64,000 bases of DNA, taken from contig JBCDBR010000001.1 in the NCBI GenBank assembly GCA_039183205.1, positions 124,001 to 188,000 on the forward strand. Direction: 5' to 3'. This DNA comes from HKCCE3408 sp039183205. Its GTDB lineage: Bacteria > Pseudomonadota > Alphaproteobacteria > Rhodobacterales > Rhodobacteraceae. The position numbers and the translations under genes are program-made. Below are positions 25,564-34,696 of the stretch, one piece after another (positions within the stretch are counted from its first letter, which is position 1; each line of letters begins with the position of its first letter). Below the pieces are notes generated by a model that did not search any database, was not told the origin of the DNA, and saw only the letters and a program-made list of their open reading frames with translations.

Positions 25564-26161
25564 GAGCGGCCTCAAGGAGAGCCACAGCGCGGGCGCGGTG
25601 GCTAATCTTGTTTTTTTCCCAACGATCCATTTCGCCAAAGGTTTGGTCATAGCCTTCGGGCTCAAAAATGGGATCATAGCCATGACCGTGGGCGCCGCGC
25701 ATCGGCCATACGACCCGGCCAGGCATCACGCCCGCAAAAACCTCATCATGTCCATCCGGCCACGCCAAAACCAAAGTGCAGCAAAACCGTGCTATGCGCG
25801 GCTCCGCCGCTCCGATGTCCTCAAGCGCGGCATGCGCGCGGGTCATCGCAAGGGCGAAGTCACGTCCAGTCGGCGTTTCCGCCCAATCGGCCGTATAAAC
25901 ACCCGGCGCGCCGCCCAGCGCATCAATTTCGATCCCGGAATCGTCGGCCAAGGCCGGAATGCCGGTTGTCTTCGCTGCGGCATGCGCCTTGATGCGCGCG
26001 TTTTCAACAAATGTCGTTCCGGTCTCAGCGGGTTCTGGCAAATTGTGGTCGGCCGCCGAAGACAGCGCGATCCCATGCCGGTCTAGTAAGGCCCGCATCT
26101 CATCGATCTTGCCGGCGTTGTGAGACGCCAAAATAAGCTCGGGTCCGGCGAAGCGGCGCAT
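25553..26161 (-). CDS. rdgB: Inosine/xanthosine triphosphate pyrophosphatase RdgB
   Basis: RdgB removes ITP, dITP and XTP from the nucleotide pool. The 202-residue protein has LILASHNAGKIDEMRALL near 9-26, the catalytic PALADDSGIEIDAL near 68-81, and the C-terminal DPIFEPEGYDQTFGEM. Its ATG overlaps the rph stop (TAATG). It stands between rph and hemW, an order seen widely in alphaproteobacteria. Confidence 0.96.
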   Translation of the reverse strand: MRRFAGPELILASHNAGKIDEMRALLDRHGIALSSAADHNLPEPAETGTTFVENARIKAHAAAKTTGIPALADDSGIEIDALGGAPGVYTADWAETPTGRDFALAMTRAHAALEDIGAAEPRIARFCCTLVLAWPDGHDEVFAGVMPGRVVWPMRGAHGHGYDPIFEPEGYDQTFGEMDRWEKNKISHRARAVALLEAALGA

Positions 26162-26874
26162 TAACTTACGGCGTCCTTCTGCGCCGCTGTCAACGCGGCG
26201 ACACCTTTATCCGCCAGCGCCAAAAGCGCGTCGAGTTCATGGCGGGAAAACGTGGCACCCTCTGCGGAGGCCTGAAGCTCGATCAATTGCCCGCCGCCGG
26301 TCATTACAAAGTTGCCATCCGTCCCGGCCTCACTGTCTTCGGCGTAATCCAGGTCGAGTACAGGTTGGCCGGCATAGATGCCGCAGGAAACCGCAGCCAC
26401 TTGATCGGTGATCGGGTCGGTTGTGATCTGACCTGACGCAATCAACTTTTGCACCGCCAGCTTCAAAGCAACCCAACCCCCGGTAATCGCTGCGCACCGC
26501 GTTCCGCCATCGGCTTGGATGACATCGCAATCGACGGTGATTTGACGCTCGCCAAGGGCGACGCGATCAATGCCCGCGCGTAATGATCTGCCGATAAGGC
26601 GCTGAATTTCCTGTGTTCTTCCCGATTGCTTACCGGCCGCCGCTTCGCGTCGCATACGCGTATGCGTGGCCCGTGGCAACATGCCGTATTCCGCAGTGAC
26701 CCAGCCCAGGCCCGAATTTTTCAGAAACGGCGGGATGCGTTCCTCTAGGCTTGCAGTGCAAAGCACATGCGTTCCGCCGCAGCGTATCAGGCAGGAGCCT
26801 TCGGCATGGGCTGTCACAGCCGTTTCAATCCGGATCTCGCGCATTTCGTTTAATTGGCGTCCAGATGGGCGCAT
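26161..26874 (-). CDS. rph: Ribonuclease PH
   Basis: RNase PH is a phosphate-dependent 3'-5' exoribonuclease that trims tRNA 3' ends. The 237-residue protein starts MRPSGRQLNEMREI at 26874, the standard family start; further upstream codons are in the divergent promoter region of hrcA. Conserved parts are CSGGTHVLCTASLE-like IRCGGTHVLCTASLE near 31, GKQSGRTQEIQRLIGRSLRA near 80, and VDCDVIQADGGTRCAAITG near 112. The rph/hrcA divergent pair is a common alphaproteobacterial arrangement. Confidence 0.96.
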   Translation of the reverse strand: MRPSGRQLNEMREIRIETAVTAHAEGSCLIRCGGTHVLCTASLEERIPPFLKNSGLGWVTAEYGMLPRATHTRMRREAAAGKQSGRTQEIQRLIGRSLRAGIDRVALGERQITVDCDVIQADGGTRCAAITGGWVALKLAVQKLIASGQITTDPITDQVAAVSCGIYAGQPVLDLDYAEDSEAGTDGNFVMTGGGQLIELQASAEGATFSRHELDALLALADKGVAALTAAQKDAVS

Positions 26875-26980
26875 GTTGGCCTCCCGCATCAGCGATACAA
26901 GCTGTGGCATAATCCGTTGCGCATAATGACCGCAAGCCCGATTGACCAGACAGGCGTCGGGTTCCAAAATAAACGGTGAG

Positions 26981-28045
26981 ATGACCGAACATCCCAATAT
27001 CATGGATGAGCTCAACGACCGCTCGCGTGAGGTCTTTCGGCGCGTGGTCGAGGGTTATCTCGATACAGGCGATCCCGTCGGTTCGCGTACTTTGACGCGA
27101 AGCCTAGATGAAAAGGTCTCTGCCGCGACAGTGCGGAACGTGATGCAGGACCTTGAATTTCTCGGCCTTCTGGACAGCCCGCATGTATCGGCCGGACGGA
27201 TTCCGACCCAGATGGGTCTTCGGATGTTTGTCGACGGTCTTTTGGAGATGCGCGATTTATCGGACACTGATCGCGCAAAGATTGATGAGACCCTGGGGTC
27301 TAATGCACCGGATGTTGCGGCCGCGCTGGATCGGGTCGGATCGGCACTTTCGGGTCTAACGCAGGGGGCGTCGTTGGTCTTGGCGCCGAAACACGAGGCG
27401 CCGATTAAACACATTGAATTCGTCTCGCTCTCTGATGAACAGGCGTTGGTCGTGCTCGTTTTCGGCGATGGTCACGTCGAAAACCGTCTCTTCCGGCCGC
27501 CGGCAGGTCAGACGCCGTCATCGCTTCGGGAGGGTGCGAACTTCTTAAACGCGCTGGCACAAGGCAAAACCATTAGTGAATTGCGTGGTATGATTGGCCG
27601 CGAAATTGCCGAACGGCGCCGTGAAATTGATACGCTTGCGCAAGCGCTCATCGAAAGCGGCATGGCGGTTTGGGAAAATGAGGTCGAAAACACCGGCAGA
27701 TTGATCGTCCGCGGGCGGTCGATGCTCCTCGACGACGCGTCGGAAACCGAAGATCTGGAGCGCATAAGAACCCTTTTCGACGATCTCGAACGCAAACGTG
27801 ATATCGAAAGCTTCCTCGAATTGACCGAAGGCGCCGAAGGCGTTCGAATTTTTATCGGTTCGGAGAATAAGTTATTTTCACTTTCGGGTTCCTCTCTGGT
27901 CGTCTCTTCTTATATGAACGCTGATCGAAAGATTCTCGGTGCAGTCGGCGTGATCGGCCCGACACGGCTGAACTACGGACGGATCGTACCGATCGTTGAC
28001 TATACCGCGCAGATGGTCGGAAAACTCATGTCCGACCGAGGGTAA
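26981..28045 (+). CDS. hrcA: Heat-inducible transcription repressor HrcA
   Basis: HrcA represses groESL and sometimes dnaK operons by binding CIRCE inverted repeats. The 354-residue protein has an N-terminal winged helix (SREVFRRVVEGYLDTGDPVGSRTL, then VSAATVRNVMQDLEFLGLL, HVSAGRIPTQMGLR) and a C-terminal regulatory domain with VRIFIGSENKLF and GAVGVIGPTRLNYGRIVPIVDY. The ATG at 26981 follows a GGTGAG site. I found no CIRCE element near dnaK, grpE or hrcA, so its targets are probably elsewhere. grpE follows after 9 bases. Confidence 0.95.
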   Translation: MTEHPNIMDELNDRSREVFRRVVEGYLDTGDPVGSRTLTRSLDEKVSAATVRNVMQDLEFLGLLDSPHVSAGRIPTQMGLRMFVDGLLEMRDLSDTDRAKIDETLGSNAPDVAAALDRVGSALSGLTQGASLVLAPKHEAPIKHIEFVSLSDEQALVVLVFGDGHVENRLFRPPAGQTPSSLREGANFLNALAQGKTISELRGMIGREIAERRREIDTLAQALIESGMAVWENEVENTGRLIVRGRSMLLDDASETEDLERIRTLFDDLERKRDIESFLELTEGAEGVRIFIGSENKLFSLSGSSLVVSSYMNADRKILGAVGVIGPTRLNYGRIVPIVDYTAQMVGKLMSDRG

Positions 28046-28054
28046 GAGGACCAG

Positions 28055-28618
28055 ATGGGCGAGCCGAAAGACGACGGGTTTTTAGACGATATGGATGCCA
28101 TTGAAGCCGAACTTGAAGCGGCTGAGGCGGACATTCTGAATATCGAAAACGACGAACTTGACGCGCTTCGGGCGGAGCGGGATGAGCTGAAGGATCGCCT
28201 GCTTCGTGTGTTGGCGGAATCCGAAAATGTGCGCAAACGCGCCGAGCGCGACCGCCGCGAAGCCGAACATTACGGCGGCTCTAAACTGGCACGCGACCTG
28301 CTGCCGGTCTACGACAATCTGCGCCGCGCGCTGGACGCGGCTGGTGAGGATAGCCGTGCGGCCGCAGGTCCGGTCATTGAGGGCGTGGAACTTACGCTGC
28401 GGGAATTGTTGAATGTTTTTGGAAAACACGGGATGACGCCGGTTGCGCCCGAGGTTGGCGAAGCGTTTGATCCTAGTCTCCATCAAGCCATGTTTGAGGC
28501 GCCATTGCCTGGAACAAAGGCCGGAGAAATCATCCAAGTGATGGCAGAGGGCTTTATGCTGCACGACAGGTTGCTGCGGCCGGCCCAGGTTGGGGTGTCG
28601 TCCACCCCCGCAAGCTAA
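28055..28618 (+). CDS. grpE: Nucleotide exchange factor GrpE
   Basis: GrpE releases ADP from DnaK. The 187-residue protein has an acidic N-terminus, a long helix/coiled-coil region (about residues 12-75, rich in Glu and Leu), and the GrpE head: RDLLPVYDNLRRALDAA, GKHGMTPVAPEVGEAFDPSLHQAM, and GFMLHDRLLRPAQVGVS. AGAGGA precedes the ATG. It is paired with hrcA and ends 4 bases into the convergent mutS stop. Confidence 0.96.
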   Translation: MGEPKDDGFLDDMDAIEAELEAAEADILNIENDELDALRAERDELKDRLLRVLAESENVRKRAERDRREAEHYGGSKLARDLLPVYDNLRRALDAAGEDSRAAAGPVIEGVELTLRELLNVFGKHGMTPVAPEVGEAFDPSLHQAMFEAPLPGTKAGEIIQVMAEGFMLHDRLLRPAQVGVSSTPAS

Positions 28619-31239
28619 TCCTTAACCATCGTGCGCAAATCGTAGAGCAGGTGCAACGCATCCCGCGGCGTGAGCGCGTCGGGATCGAGGTCGCGCAATT
28701 TGTCTTCGACCTCAGAACCCTTCGGCACGGCGGTCTCGGTGGCGACGGCGCGAAAAAGCGGGAGGTCATCAATCATTGCGTGGCGGTCGTTCCTGCCTTC
28801 CCGTTCACCCTTTTCCAGCGCGTCCAGAACAGATTGCGCGCGCGCAATGACAGCTTTGGGAAGCCCGGCAAGCTTTGCGACCTGCACGCCATAGGATCGG
28901 TCGGCCGCGCCAGGTTTGACCTCGTGCAGAAACACCACATCACCGTCCCAGTCCTTCACGGCTAAAGTTGCGTTCGAAAGACCGGGCAATCGTGCCGCGA
29001 GCTGTGTAAGTTCGTGGTAATGCGTGGCAAACAGGGCGCGACATTGGTTGACCGCATGCAAATGTTCCAAAACAGCCCAAGCAATCGAGAGGCCATCATA
29101 GGTCGCGGTACCACGGCCGATTTCATCCAAGATCACCAAGGCGCGGTCATCTGCTTGGTTCAAGATTGCAGCGGTTTCCACCATTTCGACCATGAATGTG
29201 GACTGCCCTCGCGCCAAGTCATCCGACGCGCCGACCCGGCTGAAAACCTGGCTTACCAGGCCGATGCTTGCGGCCTTGCAAGGCACAAAACTGCCCATTT
29301 GAGCCAATATCGCAGCCAAAGCGTTCTGGCGCAGCCAGGTCGATTTTCCGGCCATGTTGGGCCCAGTCAGAAGCGTGATCGCCGCGCCGTCCGATGCGCT
29401 TAGTGTGCAATCGTTGGCGATGAATGGCTGGCCGGCCCGTTTGAGTGCCGCTTCGACCACGGGGTGCCGGCCAGCCTCGATCTCAAAACCGCGCGTATCG
29501 TTTATGTCCGGTCGTGCCCAATCCAATGACGCGGCGAGTTCGGCAAGCCCGGCAAAATGATCAAGCTCCGCCAACGCTGCGGCGACCCCCGAGATTTGGG
29601 GCTCTGCCGCCAAGCAGTTTCGGCACAGCTCGGCGAAGACGTCCAATTCGATTGCTTGAGCTTGCCCGCCGGCATTGAGGATTCGAGTTTCGATCTCGCT
29701 CAATTCCACGGTTGTGAACCGTACCGCATTGGCCGTGGTTTGACGGTGAATGAACTGGTCCGACAAGGGCGCCGAGAGCATCTTTTGCGCATGTGTCGCG
29801 GGCGTTTCGATGAAATATCCCAGTACGTTGTTGTGCTTGATCTTGAGCGCACCGATACCCGTGTCGCGCGCGTAATTCTGCTGTAGAGCGGCAACGACAC
29901 TGCGGCCTTCGTCGCGCAATTGGCGCTCGGCATCGAGATCATCGCGGAAACCTTGGGACACAAATCCACCGTCACGCGCCAAAAGCGGCGGCTCGGCCAC
30001 AAGCGCCGCGTCAAGCAGGTCGCGCAATTCGTCATGCCCCCCCAGGCTGGCGGTAGCCTTTGCCAAGATCGCCGGTAACTCCGCCGCCAAGTCTAGGTGC
30101 AAGGCCTTTGCGGCGTCTAACCCGGCGCGGATCGCGACCAAATCACGTGGGCCGCCTCGATCAATCGCGATCCGCGACAACGCACGATCAAGATCGGGAA
30201 CGCGACGCAGAACCTGACGCAAGTCCGCGCGGCCTGCAGGGTCCGACACCCAATAGGCAACCGCTTCTAAACGTTCCAAGATTTCCCTTCGGTCGGTGAG
30301 CGGGCTCGATAATCGCCGCGCCAAAAGACGCCCACCCGCGGCGGTCACCGTCATGTCGATGACCGACAAGACGCTGCCGGCGCGGCCGCCGGATAACGAC
30401 GCTGTCAGTTCCAAGTTTTTGCGCGTAGCGGCATCGATCTGCATTACCGAGCCGATTGCCACATCCGTTGGTGGCGTAAGCCGGGGCAGCTGCCCCTTTT
30501 GCGTCAATTCCAGGTAATCGAGGATTGCGCCCATGGCGGACAATTGGGCCCTGCCAAACCGTCCGAAACCATCCAGCGTTTTGACCTTGAAATGGCCCGT
30601 TAGCCGGATGGCGGCACTTTCGCTGTCGAAACTGGCCGGTCCAAGATGGGTTTGCGCGGCGCGTTGGTCGTCGAGCGCTGCCGGCACGTCAGAGCCATCG
30701 CGAAGTAAAATCTCAGTAGGCTGAAGGCGGGCAAGTTCGGGCCCCAAACGCACAGCCGGACAGGCCATGACCGAAAATGCCCCTGTTGAAATGTCTGCCC
30801 ATGCCAAGGCGCCATCGCCGCGAATTTCGGACCACGCCGCCAAGTAATTGTGCCGTCGAGGTTCGAGCAAAGCATCTTCGGTCAAAGTGCCCGGTGTGAC
30901 CAGGCGTACAACCTCGCGGCGAACAACCGCCTTTGAGCCGCGCTTTTTGGCCTCCGATGGGTCTTCCATCTGTTCGCAAATTGCAACGCGAAAACCCTTG
31001 CGAATGAGGGTCAACAGGTACCCTTCGGCCGAATGTGCGGGGACCCCACACATCGGGATGTCTTCGCCCGCATGTTTGCCGCGCTTGGTCAGGGCGATAT
31101 CGAGCGCTTCGGCCGCAGCCTCCGCATCGTCGAAGAACATCTCGTAGAAATCGCCCATCCGGTAGAACAATAACGCATCGCGGTGTTGCGCTTTGATCTC
31201 CAGGTACTGCGCCATCATCGGCGTGGTTTGCGCGCCCAT
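28615..31239 (-). CDS. mutS: DNA mismatch repair protein MutS
   Basis: MutS recognises mismatches and starts repair. The 874-residue protein has the mismatch-contact motif in domain I (LLFYRMGDFYEMFFDDA near 19-35), Walker A ITLLTGPNMAGKSTWLRQ near 610-627, LVILDEIGRGTATYDGLS near 690, and ATHYHELTQLA. The ATG at 31239 has a GGGGGAG site just upstream. It lies 138 bases downstream of dnaJ on the same strand and converges with grpE. Confidence 0.96.
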   Translation of the reverse strand: MGAQTTPMMAQYLEIKAQHRDALLFYRMGDFYEMFFDDAEAAAEALDIALTKRGKHAGEDIPMCGVPAHSAEGYLLTLIRKGFRVAICEQMEDPSEAKKRGSKAVVRREVVRLVTPGTLTEDALLEPRRHNYLAAWSEIRGDGALAWADISTGAFSVMACPAVRLGPELARLQPTEILLRDGSDVPAALDDQRAAQTHLGPASFDSESAAIRLTGHFKVKTLDGFGRFGRAQLSAMGAILDYLELTQKGQLPRLTPPTDVAIGSVMQIDAATRKNLELTASLSGGRAGSVLSVIDMTVTAAGGRLLARRLSSPLTDRREILERLEAVAYWVSDPAGRADLRQVLRRVPDLDRALSRIAIDRGGPRDLVAIRAGLDAAKALHLDLAAELPAILAKATASLGGHDELRDLLDAALVAEPPLLARDGGFVSQGFRDDLDAERQLRDEGRSVVAALQQNYARDTGIGALKIKHNNVLGYFIETPATHAQKMLSAPLSDQFIHRQTTANAVRFTTVELSEIETRILNAGGQAQAIELDVFAELCRNCLAAEPQISGVAAALAELDHFAGLAELAASLDWARPDINDTRGFEIEAGRHPVVEAALKRAGQPFIANDCTLSASDGAAITLLTGPNMAGKSTWLRQNALAAILAQMGSFVPCKAASIGLVSQVFSRVGASDDLARGQSTFMVEMVETAAILNQADDRALVILDEIGRGTATYDGLSIAWAVLEHLHAVNQCRALFATHYHELTQLAARLPGLSNATLAVKDWDGDVVFLHEVKPGAADRSYGVQVAKLAGLPKAVIARAQSVLDALEKGEREGRNDRHAMIDDLPLFRAVATETAVPKGSEVEDKLRDLDPDALTPRDALHLLYDLRTMVKD

Positions 31240-31377
31240 GCTCCCCCCGTTTCGATCCGCAAATCCTACCTGCCGCGTGCGAGGTGGGAAAGGGCCGAAG
31301 CCGTGGGTTTCGAGCTATGGTGCTGCGAATGTCCGGACGCGCCGCGGCACGGAACCGCAAGGCGCCGCATCAGGTGG

Positions 31378-32523
31378 CTAATTCTTCATCCCGTCCCAAA
31401 AATTCTTCACGCGGTCAAAGAAACCGCTTTCATTCGGCGTGTTGGATTGGGCGCAGCTTTCCTCGAATTCCCGCAACAGTTCTTTTTGCCGTCCGTTCAG
31501 GTGCACGGGCGTTTCGACGGCCAATTCGATATACATATCACCCTGGCCCGCGCCGCGAAGCGCTGGCATGCCTTTGGCCCGCAATCGCATTTGCTTTCCG
31601 GATTGCGATCCTTCCGGAACCCGGACCCGGCTGCGGCCGCCATCGATGGTGGGCACTTCGATTTCGCCGCCCAATGCAGCCGTCGTCATTGAGACCGGCA
31701 CGCGACAGAAAAGATCGATGTTCTCCCGCTTAAAGAGCGCGTGCTCCTCCACCTCGATGAAGATATAAAGATCACCGCTGGTGCCGCCACGCAGGCCGGC
31801 TTCGCCTTCGCCCGACAAACGGATCCGAGTGCCGGTCTCAACCCCGGCGGGGATGTTCACGTTCAGGGCCTTGTCCTTTTGCTCGCGTCCAGATCCGCCG
31901 CAGACCTTGCACGGGTTTTTGATGATCTGGCCCATGCCGGAACAGGTTGGGCATGTCCTTTCGACGGTGAAAAATCCCTGCTGTGCCCGCACTTTGCCCA
32001 TGCCCGAACAGGTCGGGCAGGTCACCGGTTCCGCACCACCCTCTGCACCCGTCCCGGAACAGGTGGTGCACACCACGGATGTCGGCACGCGGATTGACTT
32101 TGTCAGGCCCGAATAAGCCTCTTCGAGACTAATCCGCAGGTTATATCGGAGGTCGGACCCACGCGAAGCTCGGTTGCGCCCTGCTTGCTGCCGGCCGCCC
32201 ATAAAGTCGCCGAACAGATCTTCGAATACGTCGGAAAAAGCCGAAGCGAAATCGCCCTGACCGGGTCCGCCGCCGCGTGCACCGCCCGCCATACCGCCAT
32301 CAAACGCGGCGTGGCCAAACCTGTCATAGGCGGCTTTTTTGTCCGCGTCTTTTAAGACGTCATAGGCTTCGTTGACCTCTTTGAATTTTGATTCTGCATC
32401 GGGATTGTCGGCGTTGCGGTCGGGGTGCAGTTCTTTCGCTTTGCGCCGAAAGGCCTTTTTGATCGCGTCGCCATCGGCACCCTTTGTGACGCCCAAAACC
32501 TCGTAATAGTCGCGCTTTGACAT
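31378..32523 (-). CDS. dnaJ: Chaperone DnaJ
   Basis: DnaJ (Hsp40) stimulates DnaK ATPase and hands it substrates. The 381-residue protein has the J domain (KRDYYEVLGVTKGA, with the HPD in AKELHPDRNADNP), a Gly-rich linker, four zinc motifs (CTTCSGTG, CPTCSGMG twice, CKVCGGSG) near 145-210, and the C-terminal substrate domains. It is 77 bases downstream of dnaK, with a strong hairpin in the gap. Confidence 0.97.
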   Translation of the reverse strand: MSKRDYYEVLGVTKGADGDAIKKAFRRKAKELHPDRNADNPDAESKFKEVNEAYDVLKDADKKAAYDRFGHAAFDGGMAGGARGGGPGQGDFASAFSDVFEDLFGDFMGGRQQAGRNRASRGSDLRYNLRISLEEAYSGLTKSIRVPTSVVCTTCSGTGAEGGAEPVTCPTCSGMGKVRAQQGFFTVERTCPTCSGMGQIIKNPCKVCGGSGREQKDKALNVNIPAGVETGTRIRLSGEGEAGLRGGTSGDLYIFIEVEEHALFKRENIDLFCRVPVSMTTAALGGEIEVPTIDGGRSRVRVPEGSQSGKQMRLRAKGMPALRGAGQGDMYIELAVETPVHLNGRQKELLREFEESCAQSNTPNESGFFDRVKNFWDGMKN

Positions 32524-32538
32524 CAGCTTATCCTTTCT

Positions 32539-32586
32539 CCCCGAAACGCGGGAACCGGCCAGGTTTCCCCAGCCGGTTCTTCGGGG
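32539..32586 (-). other. Hairpin in the dnaK-dnaJ intercistronic gap
   Basis: A two-part stem is visible: outer CCCCGAA (32539-32545) with TTCGGGG (32580-32586), and inner GAACCGGC (32552-32559) with GCCGGTTC (32572-32579). There is no run of U after it on the transcribed strand, so it looks like an mRNA processing, stabilising or attenuating structure rather than a full terminator. Confidence 0.65.
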
Positions 32587-32600
32587 TCAGATGTGGCGCG

Positions 32601-34523
32601 TCACGCCCGGTTTTGGCGGTCGTCGTCGAGGTCTTCGAAATCGGCGTCGACGATGTCGTCATCAACGCCCGATGGTTCGTCAGCATTTTCCGGCGCTTCT
32701 TCGCCCGCGGCTTCGGCCTGGGCTTTATAGATTGCCTCGCCGAGTTTCATTGCGGCTTCGGTCACGTTTTGGATGCCGCCCTTGATTTTGCCGGCATCCT
32801 CAGTGGCCATCTGCTCTTCGAGGTTGCTGATGGCAAGCTCGATGGCTTCGATGGTCGTCGGATCGACTTTGTCGCTATGTTCTTCCATCGACTTTTTCGT
32901 CGAGTGGATCAAACTCTCGGCCTGGTTTTTCGCTTCGACCAGCTCTTTTCGACCTTTATCCGCTTCGGCATTTTCTTCGGCGTCTTTCACCATCCGCTCA
33001 ATGTCTTCATCGCTGAGACCGCCAGAGGCCTGAATGGTGATGTTCTGTTCTTTGCCGGTGCCTTTGTCTTTGGCGCTGACCGACACGATACCGTTGGCGT
33101 CGATGTCAAACGTGACTTCAATTTGCGGCAGTCCGCGTGGTGCGGGCGGGATATCCTCTAGGTTGAACTGGCCAAGGATCTTATTGTCCGCGGCCATCTC
33201 ACGCTCCCCTTGGAAAACACGGATCGTCACGGCCGATTGGTTATCGTCGGCGGTCGAGAAGATCTGCGACTTCTTCGTGGGTATGGTCGTGTTGCGGTCG
33301 ATCAGACGCGTGAAAACGCCGCCTAAAGTTTCAATGCCAAGCGAGAGAGGCGTGACGTCGAGCAGAACCACGTCCTTTACGTCGCCCTGCAAAACACCGG
33401 CTTGAATAGCTGCGCCCATAGCAACAACCTCGTCAGGGTTCACACCCTTATGAGGCTCTTTGCCAAAGAACTTCGTGACCTCTTCGATCACCTTCGGCAT
33501 CCGGGTCATTCCGCCGACCAGCACAACTTCGTCGATCTCACCCTTTGAAAGACCCGCATCTTTGAGTGCGGCCTGGCAGGGTTTCAGCGATTTCGCGATC
33601 AGGTCCGAGACCAGGCTTTCGAGCTTTGCGCGGGTCAGCTTCATGACCATGTGCAATGGCGCACCGTCAGAGCCCATGGAGATAAACGGCTGGTTGATCT
33701 CGGTCTGCGATGCGCTTGAGAGCTCAATTTTGGCTTTTTCCGCCGCTTCTTTCAGACGCTGGAGCGCCATTTTATCTTTGGTCAGATCGACCGAATTTTC
33801 CTTTTTGAACTCGTCGGCGAGGTAGTTGACGATTCGCATGTCGAAATCTTCACCGCCCAGGAACGTGTCGCCGTTGGTGGATTTCACCTCGAAAAGGCCG
33901 TCGTCAATTTCCAGGATCGAGATATCGAACGTCCCGCCGCCAAGGTCATAAACGGCGATGGTTTTGGATTGACCTTCTTTGTCCAACCCGTAGGCCAAGG
34001 CCGCAGCCGTCGGTTCGTTGATGATGCGCAACACATCAAGACCGGCAATTTTGCCGGCATCCTTGGTCGCCTGGCGCTGTGCGTCGTTGAAATAGGCAGG
34101 CACGGTAATGACGGCTTGGGTCACGTCTTCGCCCAAATAGCCTTCCGCCGTTTCCTTCATTTTCGTCAGAATTTGCGCAGAGATCTGTGCCGGGCTGTAT
34201 TTTTCGCCTTTCACCTCAACCCATGCATCGCCATTGCCGCCATCGACAATTTCGTAGGGAACAAGATTGCGGTCTTTTTCAACTTCGGCATCGTCCACCC
34301 GACGGCCAATCAGGCGTTTGACGGCAAAGATCGTATTGTCGGGGTTTGTGACGGCCTGGCGTTTGGCCGGCTGACCGACGAGACGCTCGTCATCAGTATA
34401 GGCAACAATCGAGGGCGTTGTTCGGGCCCCTTCGGAATTTTCGATGACCCGCGGTTGGCTGCCATCCATGATGGCGACGCAGGAATTGGTGGTTCCGAGG
34501 TCAATACCAATGACTTTAGTCAT
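32601..34523 (-). CDS. dnaK: Chaperone DnaK (Hsp70)
   Basis: DnaK is the ATP-dependent Hsp70 chaperone. The 640-residue protein starts TKVIGIDLGTTNSCVAIM and has AVITVPAYFNDAQRQATKDAG, the phosphate-binding IAVYDLGGGTFDISIL, the second VVLVGGMTRMPKV, and an acidic C-terminal tail ending in ADFEDLDDD. The ATG lies after a GAAGGGAC-like site. A likely RpoH promoter is 114-142 bases upstream. The gene is divergent from alkB and followed by dnaJ. Confidence 0.98.
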   Translation of the reverse strand: MTKVIGIDLGTTNSCVAIMDGSQPRVIENSEGARTTPSIVAYTDDERLVGQPAKRQAVTNPDNTIFAVKRLIGRRVDDAEVEKDRNLVPYEIVDGGNGDAWVEVKGEKYSPAQISAQILTKMKETAEGYLGEDVTQAVITVPAYFNDAQRQATKDAGKIAGLDVLRIINEPTAAALAYGLDKEGQSKTIAVYDLGGGTFDISILEIDDGLFEVKSTNGDTFLGGEDFDMRIVNYLADEFKKENSVDLTKDKMALQRLKEAAEKAKIELSSASQTEINQPFISMGSDGAPLHMVMKLTRAKLESLVSDLIAKSLKPCQAALKDAGLSKGEIDEVVLVGGMTRMPKVIEEVTKFFGKEPHKGVNPDEVVAMGAAIQAGVLQGDVKDVVLLDVTPLSLGIETLGGVFTRLIDRNTTIPTKKSQIFSTADDNQSAVTIRVFQGEREMAADNKILGQFNLEDIPPAPRGLPQIEVTFDIDANGIVSVSAKDKGTGKEQNITIQASGGLSDEDIERMVKDAEENAEADKGRKELVEAKNQAESLIHSTKKSMEEHSDKVDPTTIEAIELAISNLEEQMATEDAGKIKGGIQNVTEAAMKLGEAIYKAQAEAAGEEAPENADEPSGVDDDIVDADFEDLDDDRQNRA

Positions 34524-34636
34524 GCTTTTTCAGTCCCTTCTTAGCAGGCGGACATGGGCTACGCCGGTCCATTGCGGCCCCGGCTTGGCCCCTTACGTCG
34601 TAGCCGCAGGCAGATATCGCGGCCGGTTCCGGGGGT

Positions 34637-34665
34637 ATATAAGGAGGCCACCCGGAGCCTGCAAG
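34637..34665 (-). promoter_or_regulatory. Putative RpoH (sigma-32) promoter of dnaK
   Basis: Read on the minus strand, CTTG (34665-34662) is followed after 18 bases by CTTATAT (34643-34637). This matches the alphaproteobacterial heat-shock consensus CTTG-N17/18-CYTATNT. It lies in the dnaK/alkB divergent region. Confidence 0.75.
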
Positions 34666-34696
34666 CGCCAGGCGGCCTTTGATTGCAAGGGAATTC

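Noticed and set aside
26875..26980. CIRCE element for HrcA in the rph/hrcA gap, also looked for before dnaK and grpE
   Set aside because: No TTAGCACTC/GAGTGCTAA pair was found.
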